From Sinotaia quadrata (taxonomy: Eukaryota > Mollusca > Gastropoda > Architaenioglossa > Viviparidae), in assembly GCA_028829895.1 (NCBI GenBank), contig CM054179.1:71114391-71178390 (forward strand): a stretch of 64,000 nt of DNA. Direction: 5' to 3'. Below are positions 14,896 through 23,509 of the stretch, in pieces; within the stretch, counting starts at the first letter, position 1; each line of letters starts with the position of its first letter. A model generated the notes under the pieces. It was not told the origin of the DNA and did not search any database. It saw only the letters and a list, made by a program, of their open reading frames with translations. The position numbers and the translations under genes were made by a program.

Positions 14896-17800
14896 TCTAT
14901 CTGTATGTATGTGTCTATCTATGTAAATCTCTTAGTATGCATGTATGTCTGTTTGTATGTGGAGAGAGAGTTTGTGTCCAATAAATCTGGAACCACAGGA
15001 CAAAATAAACTAGCAGCACAAGCTTCTTTTTTTCTACAGAACATACTAAAGCATTAAAAGAATATTGTTGTGAAGTGGTAGAAATATAAACACTCTTTTA
15101 AACACTCTTTTAATTTTATTCATATGTTGTATATATGATTATTGATTTATTGATTAATTATTTATTTAATAAATTTATTGTTCTTCTTTCACATATTAAA
15201 ACCGTACATTTGAGAAGAAAGTGGGTGGATGGGGACTCGCTAAATATAGATTATAGAACATAGAAGGACTTATCTTCTCATTTAGTAAGAAGTTTTCCAC
15301 TTCCGGAAATGTTGTGTGACGGTAAATGTTGTCTTTAATGTTGTGGAAGAGAGAAAACGTTTACAGTGCCCGCATATTCGCCAAGTGAGAGAGACGAGTG
15401 GTGTCTGCTAGAGAATCGTCCTGAATTTCACATGTGCTATCAAGCACATCAGAAGGAATGTTCTCGAAGTTCCGTGTGCGTTTACTGAACACACCACGAA
15501 TAACATTCAAAATAATCTTCGTGAATTCTTGAGATCAAACTCAAGCCACAATTTCCACTGTATTGGCACTCGAACAGAATTCACAGGAATCAACTTACAA
15601 CAACATGTTTTACTGATAAGTTAACAGCAATGCTAGATTCACACAACAATGTGATCTATTGGAATACAGTAGTCACCATAGCATGATGTAACAAAGAAAA
15701 CAAAATGCCTGTTCCTCTGCAAAAGTCAAATTAAGGCAGCACTAACTTTCAGGCATATTTCAAATCCTTTCTCTCTTACATGCATTCTCAATTTTCAAAT
15801 CCTGCAACAATTTCATTAGCAGGTTACACGCATACAGCATAAGAAATATAGCATTGATCAAAATTTACAGGTATAATGTACAACGTAATCAAAATTAGGG
15901 ATCATAGAAATAATGGTTCAATTGCATATAATTCAAATCATGATCAATAGCAAACATGTATGAAATATTCTAAGTCCGTTTTTTTAATTTATCAGTCTGT
16001 TAACTTACCATAAGCTAACGATCACCTTTATGACCCGACTCGAGTTATGTTCTAATTCAAATTGATTATAATAGGGTACTTCTTCAACAAAGAAACTTCC
16101 GGTCCATCCCCACTGGATGATTTTGTTATGAATAGGTGTTAGAATATTAGTCAGAAAAATTACTCATCCAGTTGTATCTGATTTGGATTTCGTCAGCAAT
16201 TTTGTAGCATATTTTCAACTCGAATTGTTTACTTCCAACTTTGACACTTAAAAATATCAGCATAAGAAGTGCCCAAGGTCAGGTTACTTTGACATGCAAC
16301 AATTTATATAAGAATTAAATTTAGAAATAAAGATGGGCAAATTTACTCCCCCACAATTTGCCACTTCATTTTCCCAGCTGTTGCTGTTGTTGGGCCAGAC
16401 TCCCATAATGACACGTTTGCCACTTTATTTTTCCAGCTGTTGCTGTTGTTGGGCCAGACTCCCATAATGACACGTTTGCCACTTCATTTTTCCAGCTGTT
16501 GCTGTTGTTGGGCCAGACTCCCAAAGTCAAAGAAGAGGAGCGTGTGCGCATTGCATGTTGCTTGCTGCAAGCTGGGGCCGATGTCCATGCCCGAAACGAG
16601 GCCGGCAAAACTGCCCTGGAAAGTTGCTCCAATGCGACCATCAAAAGTGCCGTTCAGCGATTTCTAGACGCCAAGTATGTAGACTATGTTGACTACAGCA
16701 TAAGCTGGCATGACAGATTAAGTAGATTAGTGGACACGATGTATGTTGACTACAGCATAAACTGACAAAACGAATTCAGCAGATTAGTGGAACGATGTAT
16801 GTTGACTACAACACAGGCTGATTACACAGATTTATGGATATAAGAAATACAAAAAATATCTATTGATTTTATGTTATAATATTCATATATATATACCCTA
16901 GAAAATTCTCCATAATTTACTATTAGATGGCTTGAAAACCATTTACTTTAGATAAATTTAGTATGCAAAATACCCCTTCGTTATTTTATCGTACTCCTTG
17001 TACAATGAATTATGACTGTGTGTTATATATTGCCTATATATCTATGACAGCGTGCGTTATACATAGCCTATATATCTATGACAGTGTGCGTTATACATTG
17101 CCTATATATCTATGACAGCGTGCGTTATACATTGCCTATATATCTATGACAGTGTGCGTTATACATTGCCTATATATCTATGACAGTGTGCGTTATACAT
17201 TGCCTATATATCTATGACAGTGTGCGTTATACATTGCCTATATATCTATGACAGTGTGCGTTATACATTGCCTATATATCTACGACAATGTGCGTTATAC
17301 ATTGCCTAATATATGTGAATCTAGTTATGCACACACTTCTCCATGTCTAATTTAATTAAATAAACTCAAACACACGCACATAAACACCTATTAATAGTAT
17401 ATAGTATAATAATAAACATGTATATTGACAGCCCATCACTGAAGCAAACTCGACCAGCAACCTCAGTCATGAAGCTAAAACCCATCAAATCTGAAAATGT
17501 TTGTCTGCGTTGCTCGACGTCCCCTGCCCGAATTCTTCTGGTTCCATGTGGCCACCGAGTTGTATGCTTGAAGTGCTGTCAGAAGCTTCAAAAGTGTCCA
17601 CAGTGTAACGCTTCCGTTAAAAACATGTTTGATGAAGGTTAGTCATAGATGTGAACGAACCTTAACCTGTCACTCCCACCGGGTTAAATGTACTTTTTTA
17701 TGAATAGGCAAGTTGTGCACTGTTGCATACTTAATTGATACAGAATGTGATGTACTCAGATCTATAATATAGTATTATAAAAGGATTGTATTGAGTAGCT

Positions 17801-18292
17801 CGTTATTATAAAAAATGAAAGCGTGAATATATATTATGTGCGTGCATTTGGATAGACAGACAGACAGACAGACAGATAGAGAAACAGATATAGATTGATA
17901 TATTATTACTTCATTAACTGTGTTTTAGTACTTTTCACGTGGACAGTGCAAACTGTTTACTGTCCCAAACCATTCTGTAAAAATGAAATTTGCATTTTTT
18001 TTAAAAGAGTGTTTCAGATGTTCCTGTTTGCTTTGTTCATAGTTAAGAACCTGGCAAATACATGAAAGACTAATGTTTTTTTGTTTTGTTCATAGTTAAG
18101 AACCTGGTGAATACTGAAAGACTAATGTTTTTTTGTTTTGTTCATAGTTAAGAACCTGGTGAATACTGAAAGACTAATGTTTCGATTATGGTTTGATAAG
18201 TGTGATTTGTTCCATTTCTAAACTGGTCACGTCAATACTTTTTTTTAACTTTTGCAGATGGAAAAGACGTGAAGAAATGTTTGATCATGTGA
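1..18292 (+). CDS. MIB2-like: Gene 1: MIB-like RING E3 ubiquitin ligase, 5' partial, 15 exons
   Basis: The exons I joined are 1-166, 1953-2089, 3039-3143, 3891-3995, 5764-5956, 6411-6571, 7182-7324, 8018-8174, 9408-9562, 10853-10979, 13105-13207, 14559-14653, 16496-16674, 17432-17637 and 18258-18292. They total 2067 nt, 688 residues plus a stop, with all phases compatible. Domain order is the end of a MIB/HERC2 domain, two SH3-like REP repeats (motif GKVGxV), an acidic linker, ankyrin repeats and one C3HC4 RING. Human MIB proteins carry two or three RINGs; this one ends after one. The family transfers ubiquitin to Notch ligands at the membrane and endosome; the substrate here is inferred at best. 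The N-terminal exons lie left of the window. It is the first of three same-strand paralogues. Confidence 0.88.
169..430. repeat. 40-bp minisatellite at exon a donor
   Basis: About six copies of a unit containing GCAGACGTCAGTGGCATGTC; the first starts three bases after the GT donor. Later copies drift. Confidence 0.9.
530..960. repeat. 45-bp minisatellite, about nine copies
   Basis: The unit contains CCAACATTAGGCACAAAAG. Since 45 is divisible by three and the unit lacks stops in some frames, both strands show long artificial open frames. Confidence 0.95.
1038..1420. repeat. 35-bp minisatellite, about eleven copies
   Basis: Unit contains TCTAATGTAGGTCATATGG; nearly identical copies in the first intron of gene 1. 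Confidence 0.95.
1873..1990. repeat. Tandem duplication covering acceptor and start of exon b
   Basis: GTTGTTTCGTTAACAGATAA and the following ~45 bases occur twice. The second copy is the real acceptor and exon start. Confidence 0.85.
1953..2089 (+). CDS. Gene 1 exon b: linker and first half of REP repeat 1
   Basis: The acceptor TTAACAG is followed by an exon that completes a phase-1 codon and reads a basic linker, then LSVGDRVCINL, the VGDxV start of a MIB SH3-like repeat. Nearer AGs (1978, 1984) would break the frame with exon a, so I chose 1953. The donor is GTCAGT, phase 0. The first part of this exon and its acceptor are duplicated immediately upstream (about 1873-1935). Confidence 0.75.
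2690..3030. repeat. Degenerate 46-bp array ending at exon c acceptor
   Basis: Units contain GATGTAAGTGTGAATGTCC. The last unit runs into the T tract of the acceptor at 3038. Confidence 0.8.
3039..3143 (+). CDS. Gene 1 exon c: second half of REP repeat 1
   Basis: This 105-nt, phase 0-0 exon sits between TTTTTTACAG and GTACAC. It encodes ISKVGVVQEF and IVNFGSKKL, the GxVGxV and VxFG strands of a MIB REP repeat. Its exact-length counterpart in gene 2 is 33419-33523, and both end in VLKK. Confidence 0.85.
3891..3995 (+). CDS. Gene 1 exon d: first half of REP repeat 2
   Basis: This 105-nt phase 0-0 exon (acceptor CTCCAG, donor GTGAGT) encodes FTPGDRVRILADKERV and LQDGHGGFDKGM, the VGDxVRV...LQxGHGG signature of MIB repeats. 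A T-run and a 29-bp array follow the donor. Confidence 0.9.
4021..4196. repeat. 29-bp minisatellite, six copies
   Basis: Unit contains GTTATTAGTCAAGAGAAGG. It lies just after the exon d donor and a T-run. Confidence 0.93.
4740..4830 (+). repeat. Possible tRNA-derived SINE head
   Basis: TCTGAGCTGGTAGAGTGTCT resembles the D-arm (A-box) region of a tRNA and is followed by anticodon-arm-like sequence. A B box is not clear. It could be chance. Confidence 0.25.
5764..5956 (+). CDS. Gene 1 exon e: second half of REP repeat 2 and acidic linker
   Basis: The exon reads VLGKVGEVIKIDSDGDVLVQF and then LFNPACLT, the strongest MIB REP match in gene 1. An Asp/Glu-rich tail of about 25 residues follows, probably a flexible linker. 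It ends in phase 1 at GTAAGT (5957). Two more copies of the donor context (GACGGTAAATATCG, GACGGTAAGTATCG) lie in the next 100 bases. Confidence 0.9.
5945..6070. repeat. Threefold repeat of exon e donor region (~43 bp)
   Basis: The donor GATGGTAAGTATGGAATCAT is followed by two diverged copies starting GACGGTAAATATCG and GACGGTAAGTATCG. Confidence 0.85.
6411..6571 (+). CDS. Gene 1 exon f: linker to ankyrin block
   Basis: After TGATGTCAG, the exon completes a phase-1 Gly and reads an Ala-rich helix (ALAAAAARAQQ) and the first ankyrin helices (FLKAVVENDVTTVRELLRK). It ends in phase 0 at GGATCTG/GTAAGAG. The same 47-bp junction segment is repeated six times from 6566. Confidence 0.85.
6566..6847. 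repeat. 47-bp minisatellite repeating exon f end and donor, six copies
   Basis: Units start at 6566, 6613, 6660, 6707, 6754 and 6801. Each begins GATCTGGTAAGAG (one has GGTTAGAG). The first unit includes the last six coding bases. Confidence 0.95.
6850..7080. repeat. Degenerate TCTA/TCTG-rich tract
   Basis: Interrupted runs of ATCTATCTG and GTCTGATGTC, a decayed tetranucleotide microsatellite. Confidence 0.8.
7182..7324 (+). CDS. Gene 1 exon g: ankyrin repeat
   Basis: The exon encodes a near-canonical ankyrin repeat: PVLHIASNRGHQAITQLL, then GANINIQDKDGDSAL. The acceptor is TTGTTTGCAG and the donor ATGTAGGT, phase 2. Its counterpart in gene 2 is 37284-37429 (146 nt against 143). Confidence 0.88.
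7437..7735. repeat. ~34-bp minisatellite, about eight copies
   Basis: Unit contains CAGACAGTAGACTATACACA followed by TATCCCCC. It lies in the intron between exons g and h. Confidence 0.92.
8018..8174 (+). CDS. Gene 1 exon h: ankyrin repeats
   Basis: This 157-nt exon after a pure T tract and CAG encodes HEAVAEYLINKGCDVTLANN, then AAILGHVSILRLL and GADFNAM, i.e. the end of one ankyrin repeat and most of the next. The gene 2 exon at 37589-37745 has the same length and phase and shares EYLI-KGC and GADFNA. Confidence 0.9.
8206..8500. repeat. 52-bp minisatellite, about five copies
   Basis: Unit contains CCGTCACTAGTTTATTAGTG. It starts about 30 bases after the exon h donor. Confidence 0.92.
8984..9092. 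repeat. ~53-bp direct duplication
   Basis: Two near-identical copies starting GCGAGAGCTAGTTTTCAAAT. Confidence 0.9.
9173..9270. repeat. (TG)n microsatellite
   Basis: Long TG run with short GA and CG interruptions. Confidence 0.97.
9408..9562 (+). CDS. Gene 1 exon i: ankyrin repeats
   Basis: This 155-nt exon (acceptor CATGCAG, donor GTGAGT, phase 2) reads DLAGDTPLHDAISKSRTAAA and then ANKKGFSALHQTALSGEA. These are GDTPLH and GxSALH ankyrin signatures, with the order seen in MIB proteins. The same-length paralogue is gene 2 exon 41323-41477. Confidence 0.9.
9570..9930. repeat. ~37-bp array after exon i donor
   Basis: Units contain GTGACCTTTACTCCAGACAG; copies decay with distance from the exon. 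Confidence 0.85.
10440..10860. repeat. ~40-bp array repeating exon j acceptor
   Basis: Units contain GACAGAATAGCTGAGCTGAT, which is the acceptor plus the first bases of exon j. The last copies are the cleanest. Confidence 0.9.
10853..10979 (+). CDS. Gene 1 exon j: ankyrin repeat
   Basis: The exon reads IAELILKKDQTLVNEQKDDG, then FTALHVATFNNHTDVMAVLI. The DDGFTALHxAxxNNHxxV motif is highly typical of MIB ankyrins. The acceptor is GACAG; the donor GTTTCA is weak. Several upstream copies of the acceptor plus the first exon bases form an array (10440-10852). Confidence 0.88.
11023..11057. repeat. (TTG)n microsatellite
   Basis: About eleven GTT/TTG triplets shortly after the exon j donor. Confidence 0.95.
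11290..11412. repeat. ~43-bp degenerate direct repeats
   Basis: Three copies containing GGCAGTAGGCAAATAAATGA and TATCTGACAATAT. The stretch 11413-11960 holds shorter duplications and no gene. Confidence 0.8.
11970..12285. repeat. 44-bp minisatellite with internal inverted repeat, about seven copies
   Basis: Each unit carries GACTTGGTGGTAAGAGTCAAG, whose arms pair. GGTAAG and its complement CTTACC both occur, so donor-like motifs lie on both strands. Confidence 0.93.
12534..12562. repeat. (CT)n microsatellite
   Basis: Uninterrupted CT run; the rest of 12560-12940 shows no gene or clear repeat. Confidence 0.93.
12950..13104. repeat. 40-bp array repeating exon k acceptor, four copies
   Basis: Each unit contains AATATTGTGTTACAGGGTGG. 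The last copy (ACAGGGTCG) is the real acceptor. Confidence 0.94.
13105..13207 (+). CDS. Gene 1 exon k: ankyrin repeat
   Basis: This 103-nt exon encodes MKTQQKQTALHLAAEQAYM, then AAQLLVKHG. It enters at GTGTTACAG and leaves in phase 1 at CATG/GTAATA. Tandem arrays on both sides each include the adjoining splice site. The paralogue is gene 2 exon 44252-44354, the same length, where the donor is GC. Confidence 0.9.
13202..13400. repeat. ~65-bp array repeating exon k donor, three copies
   Basis: The donor AACATGGTAATAATG recurs as AACAATGGTAATAATG and AACAAAGGTAATAATG, each followed by GTTAATGT. Confidence 0.92.
13532..13860 (-). mobile_element. Family-A dispersed repeat, end fragment
   Basis: Begins GGTGGAGTAAATTTGCCTCT and contains the block around CTTGGGCACTTCTTATAATG. 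The reverse complement matches the ends of the copies at 15.7-16.35 kb and 35.9-36.26 kb. Confidence 0.75.
13865..14070. repeat. 52-bp minisatellite, about four copies
   Basis: Unit contains ACTGACACCATGGAGAGATG. Confidence 0.93.
14330..14558. repeat. ~46-60-bp array repeating exon l acceptor
   Basis: Units contain GATTGATATTTTACAAAGTG; the last (TTGTTTACAAAGGTGCTG) is the true acceptor. Confidence 0.88.
14559..14653 (+). CDS. Gene 1 exon l: ankyrin repeat
   Basis: The exon continues GADVNAKDCDGDRPLHILLT, an ankyrin GADVNAxDxxGDxPLH. The acceptor is TTTACAAAG and the donor GTGTGT, phase 0. The acceptor context is repeated in the array just upstream. Confidence 0.88.
14793..14912. repeat. 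(TCTG/TCTA/TC)n microsatellite
   Basis: Compound tetra- and dinucleotide run in the intron after exon l. Confidence 0.95.
15040..16356. mobile_element. Family-A dispersed repeat, largest copy in gene 1
   Basis: It contains three blocks shared with other copies: X (15040-15420, GTGGGTGGATGGGGACTCGC), M (15420-15700) and Y (15700-16356, ending GGCAAATTTACTC). X is inverted relative to its order in the copies at 19.3, 35.0 and 39.3 kb. Class unknown; no transposase or reverse transcriptase frame seen. Its right end lies about 20 bases from the exon m acceptor copies. Confidence 0.75.
16374..16498. repeat. 59-bp repeats of exon m acceptor
   Basis: CCAGCTGTTGCTGTTGTTGG occurs at 16374, 16433 and 16492. 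Only the third leads in frame into the ankyrin exon. Confidence 0.95.
16496..16674 (+). CDS. Gene 1 exon m: last ankyrin repeat and helix
   Basis: This 179-nt exon encodes EEERVRIACCLLQAGADVHA, then GKTALE and AVQRFLDAK. The gene 2 exon 46933-47111 is the same length and shares EEERV-LAC-LLQ-GAD. The acceptor TTTTTCCAG and the first 27 exon bases are repeated twice upstream at 59-bp spacing. Confidence 0.9.
16675..16805. repeat. ~61-bp repeats of exon m donor region
   Basis: GTATGTAGACTATGTTGACT at the donor recurs as GATGTATGTTGACTACA twice downstream. Confidence 0.85.
17025..17312. repeat. 34-bp minisatellite, about eight copies
   Basis: Unit contains TATCTATGACAGTGTGCGTT. Confidence 0.95.
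17432..17637 (+). CDS. Gene 1 exon n: C-terminal RING finger
   Basis: After a basic linker the exon encodes a C3HC4 RING with spacing C-x2-C-x11-C-x-H-x3-C-x2-C-x6-C-x2-C: CLRC, PCGHRVVCLKC, CPQC. This is the MIB/IAP-type RING that recruits the E2. The donor GTTAGT (phase 1) contains an in-frame TAG two bases in (17640-17642). Intron retention would therefore simply end the protein after DEG. Confidence 0.92.
18030..18185. repeat. ~51-bp repeats before terminal exon of gene 1
   Basis: Three copies of TAGTTAAGAACCTGGTGAAT in the last intron. Confidence 0.9.
18258..18292 (+). CDS. Gene 1 exon o: terminal mini-exon with stop
   Basis: The acceptor TTTTGCAG is followed by 35 bases reading DGKDVKKCLIM and TGA. 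The choice rests on phase and on gene 2, whose last exon also starts with DGK in the same phase. The alternative is a stop in the retained intron at 17640. Confidence 0.6.
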
Positions 18293-18600
18293 AACAGTCA
18301 ATGATTAATTAATGACAACTGTACATCAATCCACAAATACATTAACTCCACTAATTAAGTGAAATGGGAGTGAATTCAAGTCAAGGATTAATTAATGATA
18401 ACTGTACATCTTTCATCAATCCACAAATACATTAACTCCACTAATTAAGTGAAATGGGAGTGAATTCAAGTCAAGGATTAATTAATGACAACTGTACATC
18501 AATCCACGCATACATTAACTCCACGAATTAAGTGAAATGTGACTGAATTCAAGTCAAGGATTAACTAATGTGAACTGCAGAACTTAAGTAAAATCAACGT
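18293..18600. repeat. ~88-bp direct repeats in gene 1 3' region
   Basis: Three copies containing ATCCACAAATACATTAACTC start right after the stop, so they probably lie in the 3'UTR. Decayed copies continue to about 18800. Confidence 0.88.
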
Positions 18601-19194
18601 CAAATATTAATTCAATTTAGAACATCATAAAGTCAATGTCAGTGATTAACCAATGTGAGCTGCAGAACTTCACTAAAACCAATGTCAACTATTTTTAACA
18701 TCATAAAGTCAAAGTCGAGGATTAATTAATGTGAATTGCAAAAGTTCAGTACTTCAACGTCAAATATTAATCCATTTAGAATATTATAAAGTCAGTGTCA
18801 AGAATTAAATTCATGCTCCCCAAAGAACACAGATTTACTGGACAGTATAAGTCAAACAGTATATCCATGATCCCCAAAGAGCAAAGAATGTTCTTTATAC
18901 AAGTATTAAAGAAGTAAGATAATATATATTAAAATTATACCTACACAAACTAAAGTGTATAATTTAAAATAACAATAAACACCGTTAAACATGTACATGA
19001 AACATTTATCTTCCTCTATACATTCAGATATTATTTTAGACAGACCAATTAATGTATCGTTTTTTCTGTTGAGAGAGTGAATGAGTGATAAAGAGAGTGT
19101 GCTGACGCGCAATATTGTTTAATTGGAAATGAAATGATAAGTGTGGCTATACGGAATAATAATATACCACTTCTCTGTGTTCGAAGACTTCAGC

Positions 19195-19335
19195 TCGTAA
19201 CTATAGACAAACAGTTATAGTCACAGTAATAGACAGACAGTTATAGTCACAGTAATAGACAGACAATTATAGTCACAGTAATAGACAGACAATTGTAGTC
19301 ACAGTAATAGACAGACAATTATAGTCACTGTCGTA
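19195..19335. repeat. ~26-bp minisatellite, five copies
   Basis: Unit contains AGACAGTTATAGTCACAGTA; related copies recur near 21150-21190. Confidence 0.92.
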
Positions 19336-19339
19336 TACT

Positions 19340-21020
19340 AACTGGGGTGACTTATGCAATTAGTTAAAATGAATTTCCAGCCTACGCACATATTCATTGT
19401 GTGATGATAACACCACCTAGTTAATGGTTATGAGGATTATTATTAATGAATCACCCGTAACTAATTACAAGTGATGAAAATCTTAATTTATGTTATTACT
19501 AATTCTCCAGAAGACGCCACTCGTCTCTCTCACATGGCGGATGTACGGGCGCTATAAACGTTTTCTCTGTTCTACAACATTAAAGATAAACATTTACCAT
19601 CACACAGAATTTCCGTAGGTACAAAACTTTTTACCAAAGGAGAAGATAAATGCGTCTTTAAATCTACATTTAGCGAGCCCCATCCACCCACCTTTTTCTC
19701 CAACATATGGTATTAATATGTGTTAGAAGGTCAATAAATATATTAAATCAACAATCAAATATACATATAACAAATACAATAAAAAAAAGATTACTTGACA
19801 TCAATATTTCCACAAAACCATTTCGAATAATTTTAATACTTATACAGTCTTATATACCTACTCACAATTCAACAGATTAGTGTCAATATAAATTAAAGGA
19901 TAGTTCTTATCAGAGAAGAGAAATGGAGCTATTAGAGATAAGCGACAATAGCCTGTATGTAACCTTGTGTAGGTGAAGCTGCAATAGTCTTTCACTCACT
20001 TGTCATAACAAAGTCACAGGTTTATTATTCACTTTATTACTGTCACATGTTTCCCTTGCACATTGTAAAACACTGATGAGCCGCTATTCTCTCAAGGCTA
20101 ATCTGGTGGCACTTCGCCGTATTAGCTCCATCAAGCAGAACAACAATTGTAGCAATTTCCAATAACCTCCTTTTACCAGAAATTTCACAGTATAGTCAGT
20201 TAGCACACTTTGCCACCATACATCAATAGAGTACATCGTATTTCTTACACTTACATACTGCAGTAGATACTTCTCATATATACCATGGTCATAGCGATTT
20301 AAAAACCAGTAAACCAGGAGATTAAGGTAAAACAAGAAAAGGCTGCTATTCTCTGTACAGTATAATCAGGGGGGAAAATGTTAAGTTTCCAGTTTATTCA
20401 TCTTTAACTCTTTTTTTTTCTCTTATATTCAAGTCTCAACTTATAGTTTCCTGCAACAGTATTTATTAGCCTGATACACGCACACAGTATAATAAATACA
20501 GCATAATAGTTTATAAACAGGTTCACTACAACAATGTCAAGTGTTTAGCATACTGCATATAAACATCATAGTTCACAATTTGTAGAAATACTAGTCTACT
20601 CACATAATACATCTGTACATAAAATGCAAGTATAACATATCAATCGCAAAAATGCATGAAACATTTCTAAGTTCATTCTCTCTCAATCAGTCAATTAACT
20701 CACCATTATGCTAATGACCACCTTTCATGACCGGACTTCTTGCCACATCAAATTCAAAGTGATTAGGCAATAGAATTCTTTGCAGCTGGTAAACTTTTGA
20801 TCTCAGTCTATTGATTGGTCTCATTCTCGTAAATCGTAACCATTGGATAATAAAAAAAAAACTACTCATCCAGCTGGAACTAGTTTGGATTGCATCAGCA
20901 ATTTATAGCCTCACCTCCACCTGAGTTGTTTACTTCCAGTTTTGACAATTAAAAATATCAGCACAAGCAGTGCCCAAGATCGGGTCACTTTGACATTTAA
21001 CAATTTATATAACAATTAAA
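19340..21020 (+). mobile_element. Family-A dispersed repeat, long intergenic copy
   Basis: Contains blocks X' (CACTCGTCTCTCTCACATGG to CGAGCCCCATCCACC) and Y (CCACCTTTCATGACCGGACT to AACAATTTATATAACAATTA), in the same order as the copy at 35 kb. No coding potential recognised. Confidence 0.75.
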
Positions 21021-21374
21021 TTTAGTCTCTTATACACCCACAAGTTCTGTTGCAAGTAGTAAGATTTAATGGGTTTATTGGGTGATGGCCTGATATATTT
21101 TAAATCAGCTATCCGTCCCCCCCCCCACACTTCCCCAGCATAAATAATATAGTTACAGTAATAGACTGACAATTATAGTCACAGAGTAGCAGTCTTAGTA
21201 ACACACAATAGTGAGATGACAGTCTCACTATAAATTAATAGTTTATAGTTATTTTAGCAATATAGAAGAGATATAGTAACAGTAACGTGTAATAATGAAT
21301 TAATAGTCACATTACAAACTCTAATTTATAATTATTTTAGAAATGTAGATTTATATTAATAGTTAATAGTGTGT

Positions 21375-21460
21375 TTGGGGGATTAGCCTAAGGTTATGGG
21401 CAGCCCAGGGTGGTGGAGAATTAACATCTTGCCTATCTCCCAACATAATGTCACACTATA
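21375..21460 (+). repeat. Short dispersed repeat, copy 1
   Basis: GGGGGATTAGCC through GAATTAACATCTTG to CCCAACATAATGTCACAC is shared with 26320-26400. Possibly a SINE or MITE fragment. Confidence 0.55.
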
Positions 21461-21479
21461 TGAATTCCACAAGTTTTGT

Positions 21480-21800
21480 AATGTATTATTTATTGATATG
21501 TCGTATTTCTATTTCCACAAATTCTGTAATATATTATATATGGATATGTCATATTTTGTGAGTTCCGTAATGTATTATGAATTGATATATTATAAATTGA
21601 TATTTTATAAATTGATATTTTATAAATTGATGTATTATAAATTGATGTTTTATAAATTGATGTATTATAAATTGATATGTCGTATTTTTCTAGGTGTTCC
21701 ACAAGTTCGTTTCAATTTCTGTAATGTATTATATATTGATGTCGAATTTCTAGAAGTTCCTCAAGTTCTGTAAAGTATTATATATATTGATATATCAAGG
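21480..21800. repeat. Short AT-rich tandem repeats
   Basis: ~60-bp units (CCACAAGTTCTGTAATGTAT) with an inner 15-bp run of TATAAATTGATATTT. Confidence 0.85.
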
Positions 21801-22199
21801 GTTTCAATAGTCGTTAAGAATTTAATAAAGTATCTTTTTACTGTTATTTCCAAACTGCTGTAACACACTTTTAATTAAAAGATTTATTTGATTATGTTCC
21901 ATAATGTTTATAAAACACTTGGTTATGAATTTTTTTTGGCTTAAGTTACATAGTGTCTTAACGCAATTTTTAAATAATTATTTTTCACTTCTAATAGCTT
22001 TGTAACACAGTTTGTAATGAACTGCCTCTTTCCTGTAAGTTGAACAGATTTGTGCCAAGTGGTTACACAATGACATATGCATGCATTTAATTTTTCTAGT
22101 TCTGTAAATGATTTTGTAATAAATGTGACATGTGGTTTGCTTTTTAAATAAAGCGATGTATCCCAGAAATGTTTGGTCCATTTAATCATTGCATCATAG

Positions 22200-22570
22200 C
22201 TGTCATGATAATTAAAGGTTACAGCATAAGTCTACTCATTACATCATAGATGTCATCATAATTAAAGGTTACAACATAAATCTACTCATAATAATGCACA
22301 ATCGTACAATACATTATCTCATTAAATATGCAAAGCTTTTTTCACAATATGCACGCAAAGTTGTATGCCATATAGTATAGTACATTCTCCAATAAAATAA
22401 ATATGCAAAGCTCTACATACATATATATATATGTACACATTTTTACTCTATTCAGTACATTCTCCTATTTAATATGCAAAGCTCTACATATATATGTACA
22501 AATTTTTACTCTATTCAATACATTCTCCCAATTAATATGCAAAGCTCTTCTTACAATATATTGGCAAAGT
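22200..22570. repeat. AT-rich direct repeats
   Basis: A ~55-bp pair around ATCATAATTAAAGGTTACA is followed by ~65-bp units around AATATGCAAAGCTCTACATA. Confidence 0.85.
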
Positions 22571-22589
22571 TCTATCTATATAGTATGTT

Positions 22590-22681
<92 letters not shown>

Positions 22682-22682
22682 A
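22590..22682. repeat. (TG)n microsatellite
   Basis: Nearly pure TG run of about 90 bases. Confidence 0.97.
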
Positions 22683-22914
22683 TGTTTAGAATATATGCTT
22701 GTTTCGGTTAATGTTTGATTGCCGTCAAATTCTTCACTTTTGATAACCAGGATCTTTAATGCTACAGTTAATATCTGTAATTAATGGTGTACATATAATT
22801 AATTTCTGTATAGGTGCACCGAAAACACGAGGTAAGGGAGATAACTAGATCATTTAACTTACTGCCTTAAGTGTGCAGTCAATAACACTTCATATGTTCT
22901 GCCATTTCTTTTGT

Positions 22915-23030
22915 CTTCACTGGCTGCTTGTTCACAGCATGATATGGGCACAAGATCACTGGCTGTGTGTTCACAGCACTATATGGCACAAGATCACTGG
23001 CTGTGTTCACAACATTATATGGCACAATAG
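22915..23030. repeat. ~38-bp repeats
   Basis: Three copies around GGCACAAGATCACTGGCTGT. Confidence 0.85.
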
Positions 23031-23509
23031 GTATTCAATCTTGTTAAAAGTTGGCATTCCATCATCAGACGACATTTTCAATATTCTGAAAGCACAGTGA
23101 CTTTTTCTCTTTCTTCAGCAAGGATTATAATGTATCTTTGTTTCGTTGTTTATTTGAATAGTAGGGTATTTGTGGATGGATACCTTTTCATGTTTCAGTT
23201 TGTCATAACTCTATTTGTATATTTATATATTGTTGTTGATTTTGCGTAAGGTTTCGTTTTTGTTTTTTGTTTTCTTTTCTTTAGAATTCTTAAATGTTTA
23301 GTTTAGGTACAGTCTGTGTGTATTTTATATGTAATTATTGTAAGACGCTAGTTTTTATAAGAATGTATGTTATATCAAGTTTCGTTTTCACACGACTTTT
23401 ATTGACTGTCGGTTGTGACAAAGGTATTAGAATCTTACCAAAATTCTGGGACATCCAACTTTTTACGGGGATTGTGGGCATTTCCAAGAAGCGCTGCTTT
23501 TAACAGTGG

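Noticed and set aside
16440..16667. Open frame crossing two acceptor copies before exon m
   Set aside because: Out of the ankyrin frame after the 59-bp shift; a by-product of the duplication.
20084..20335. 83-codon minus-strand frame
   Set aside because: Lies inside the family-A repeat and is not preserved in the copy at 35.6 kb.
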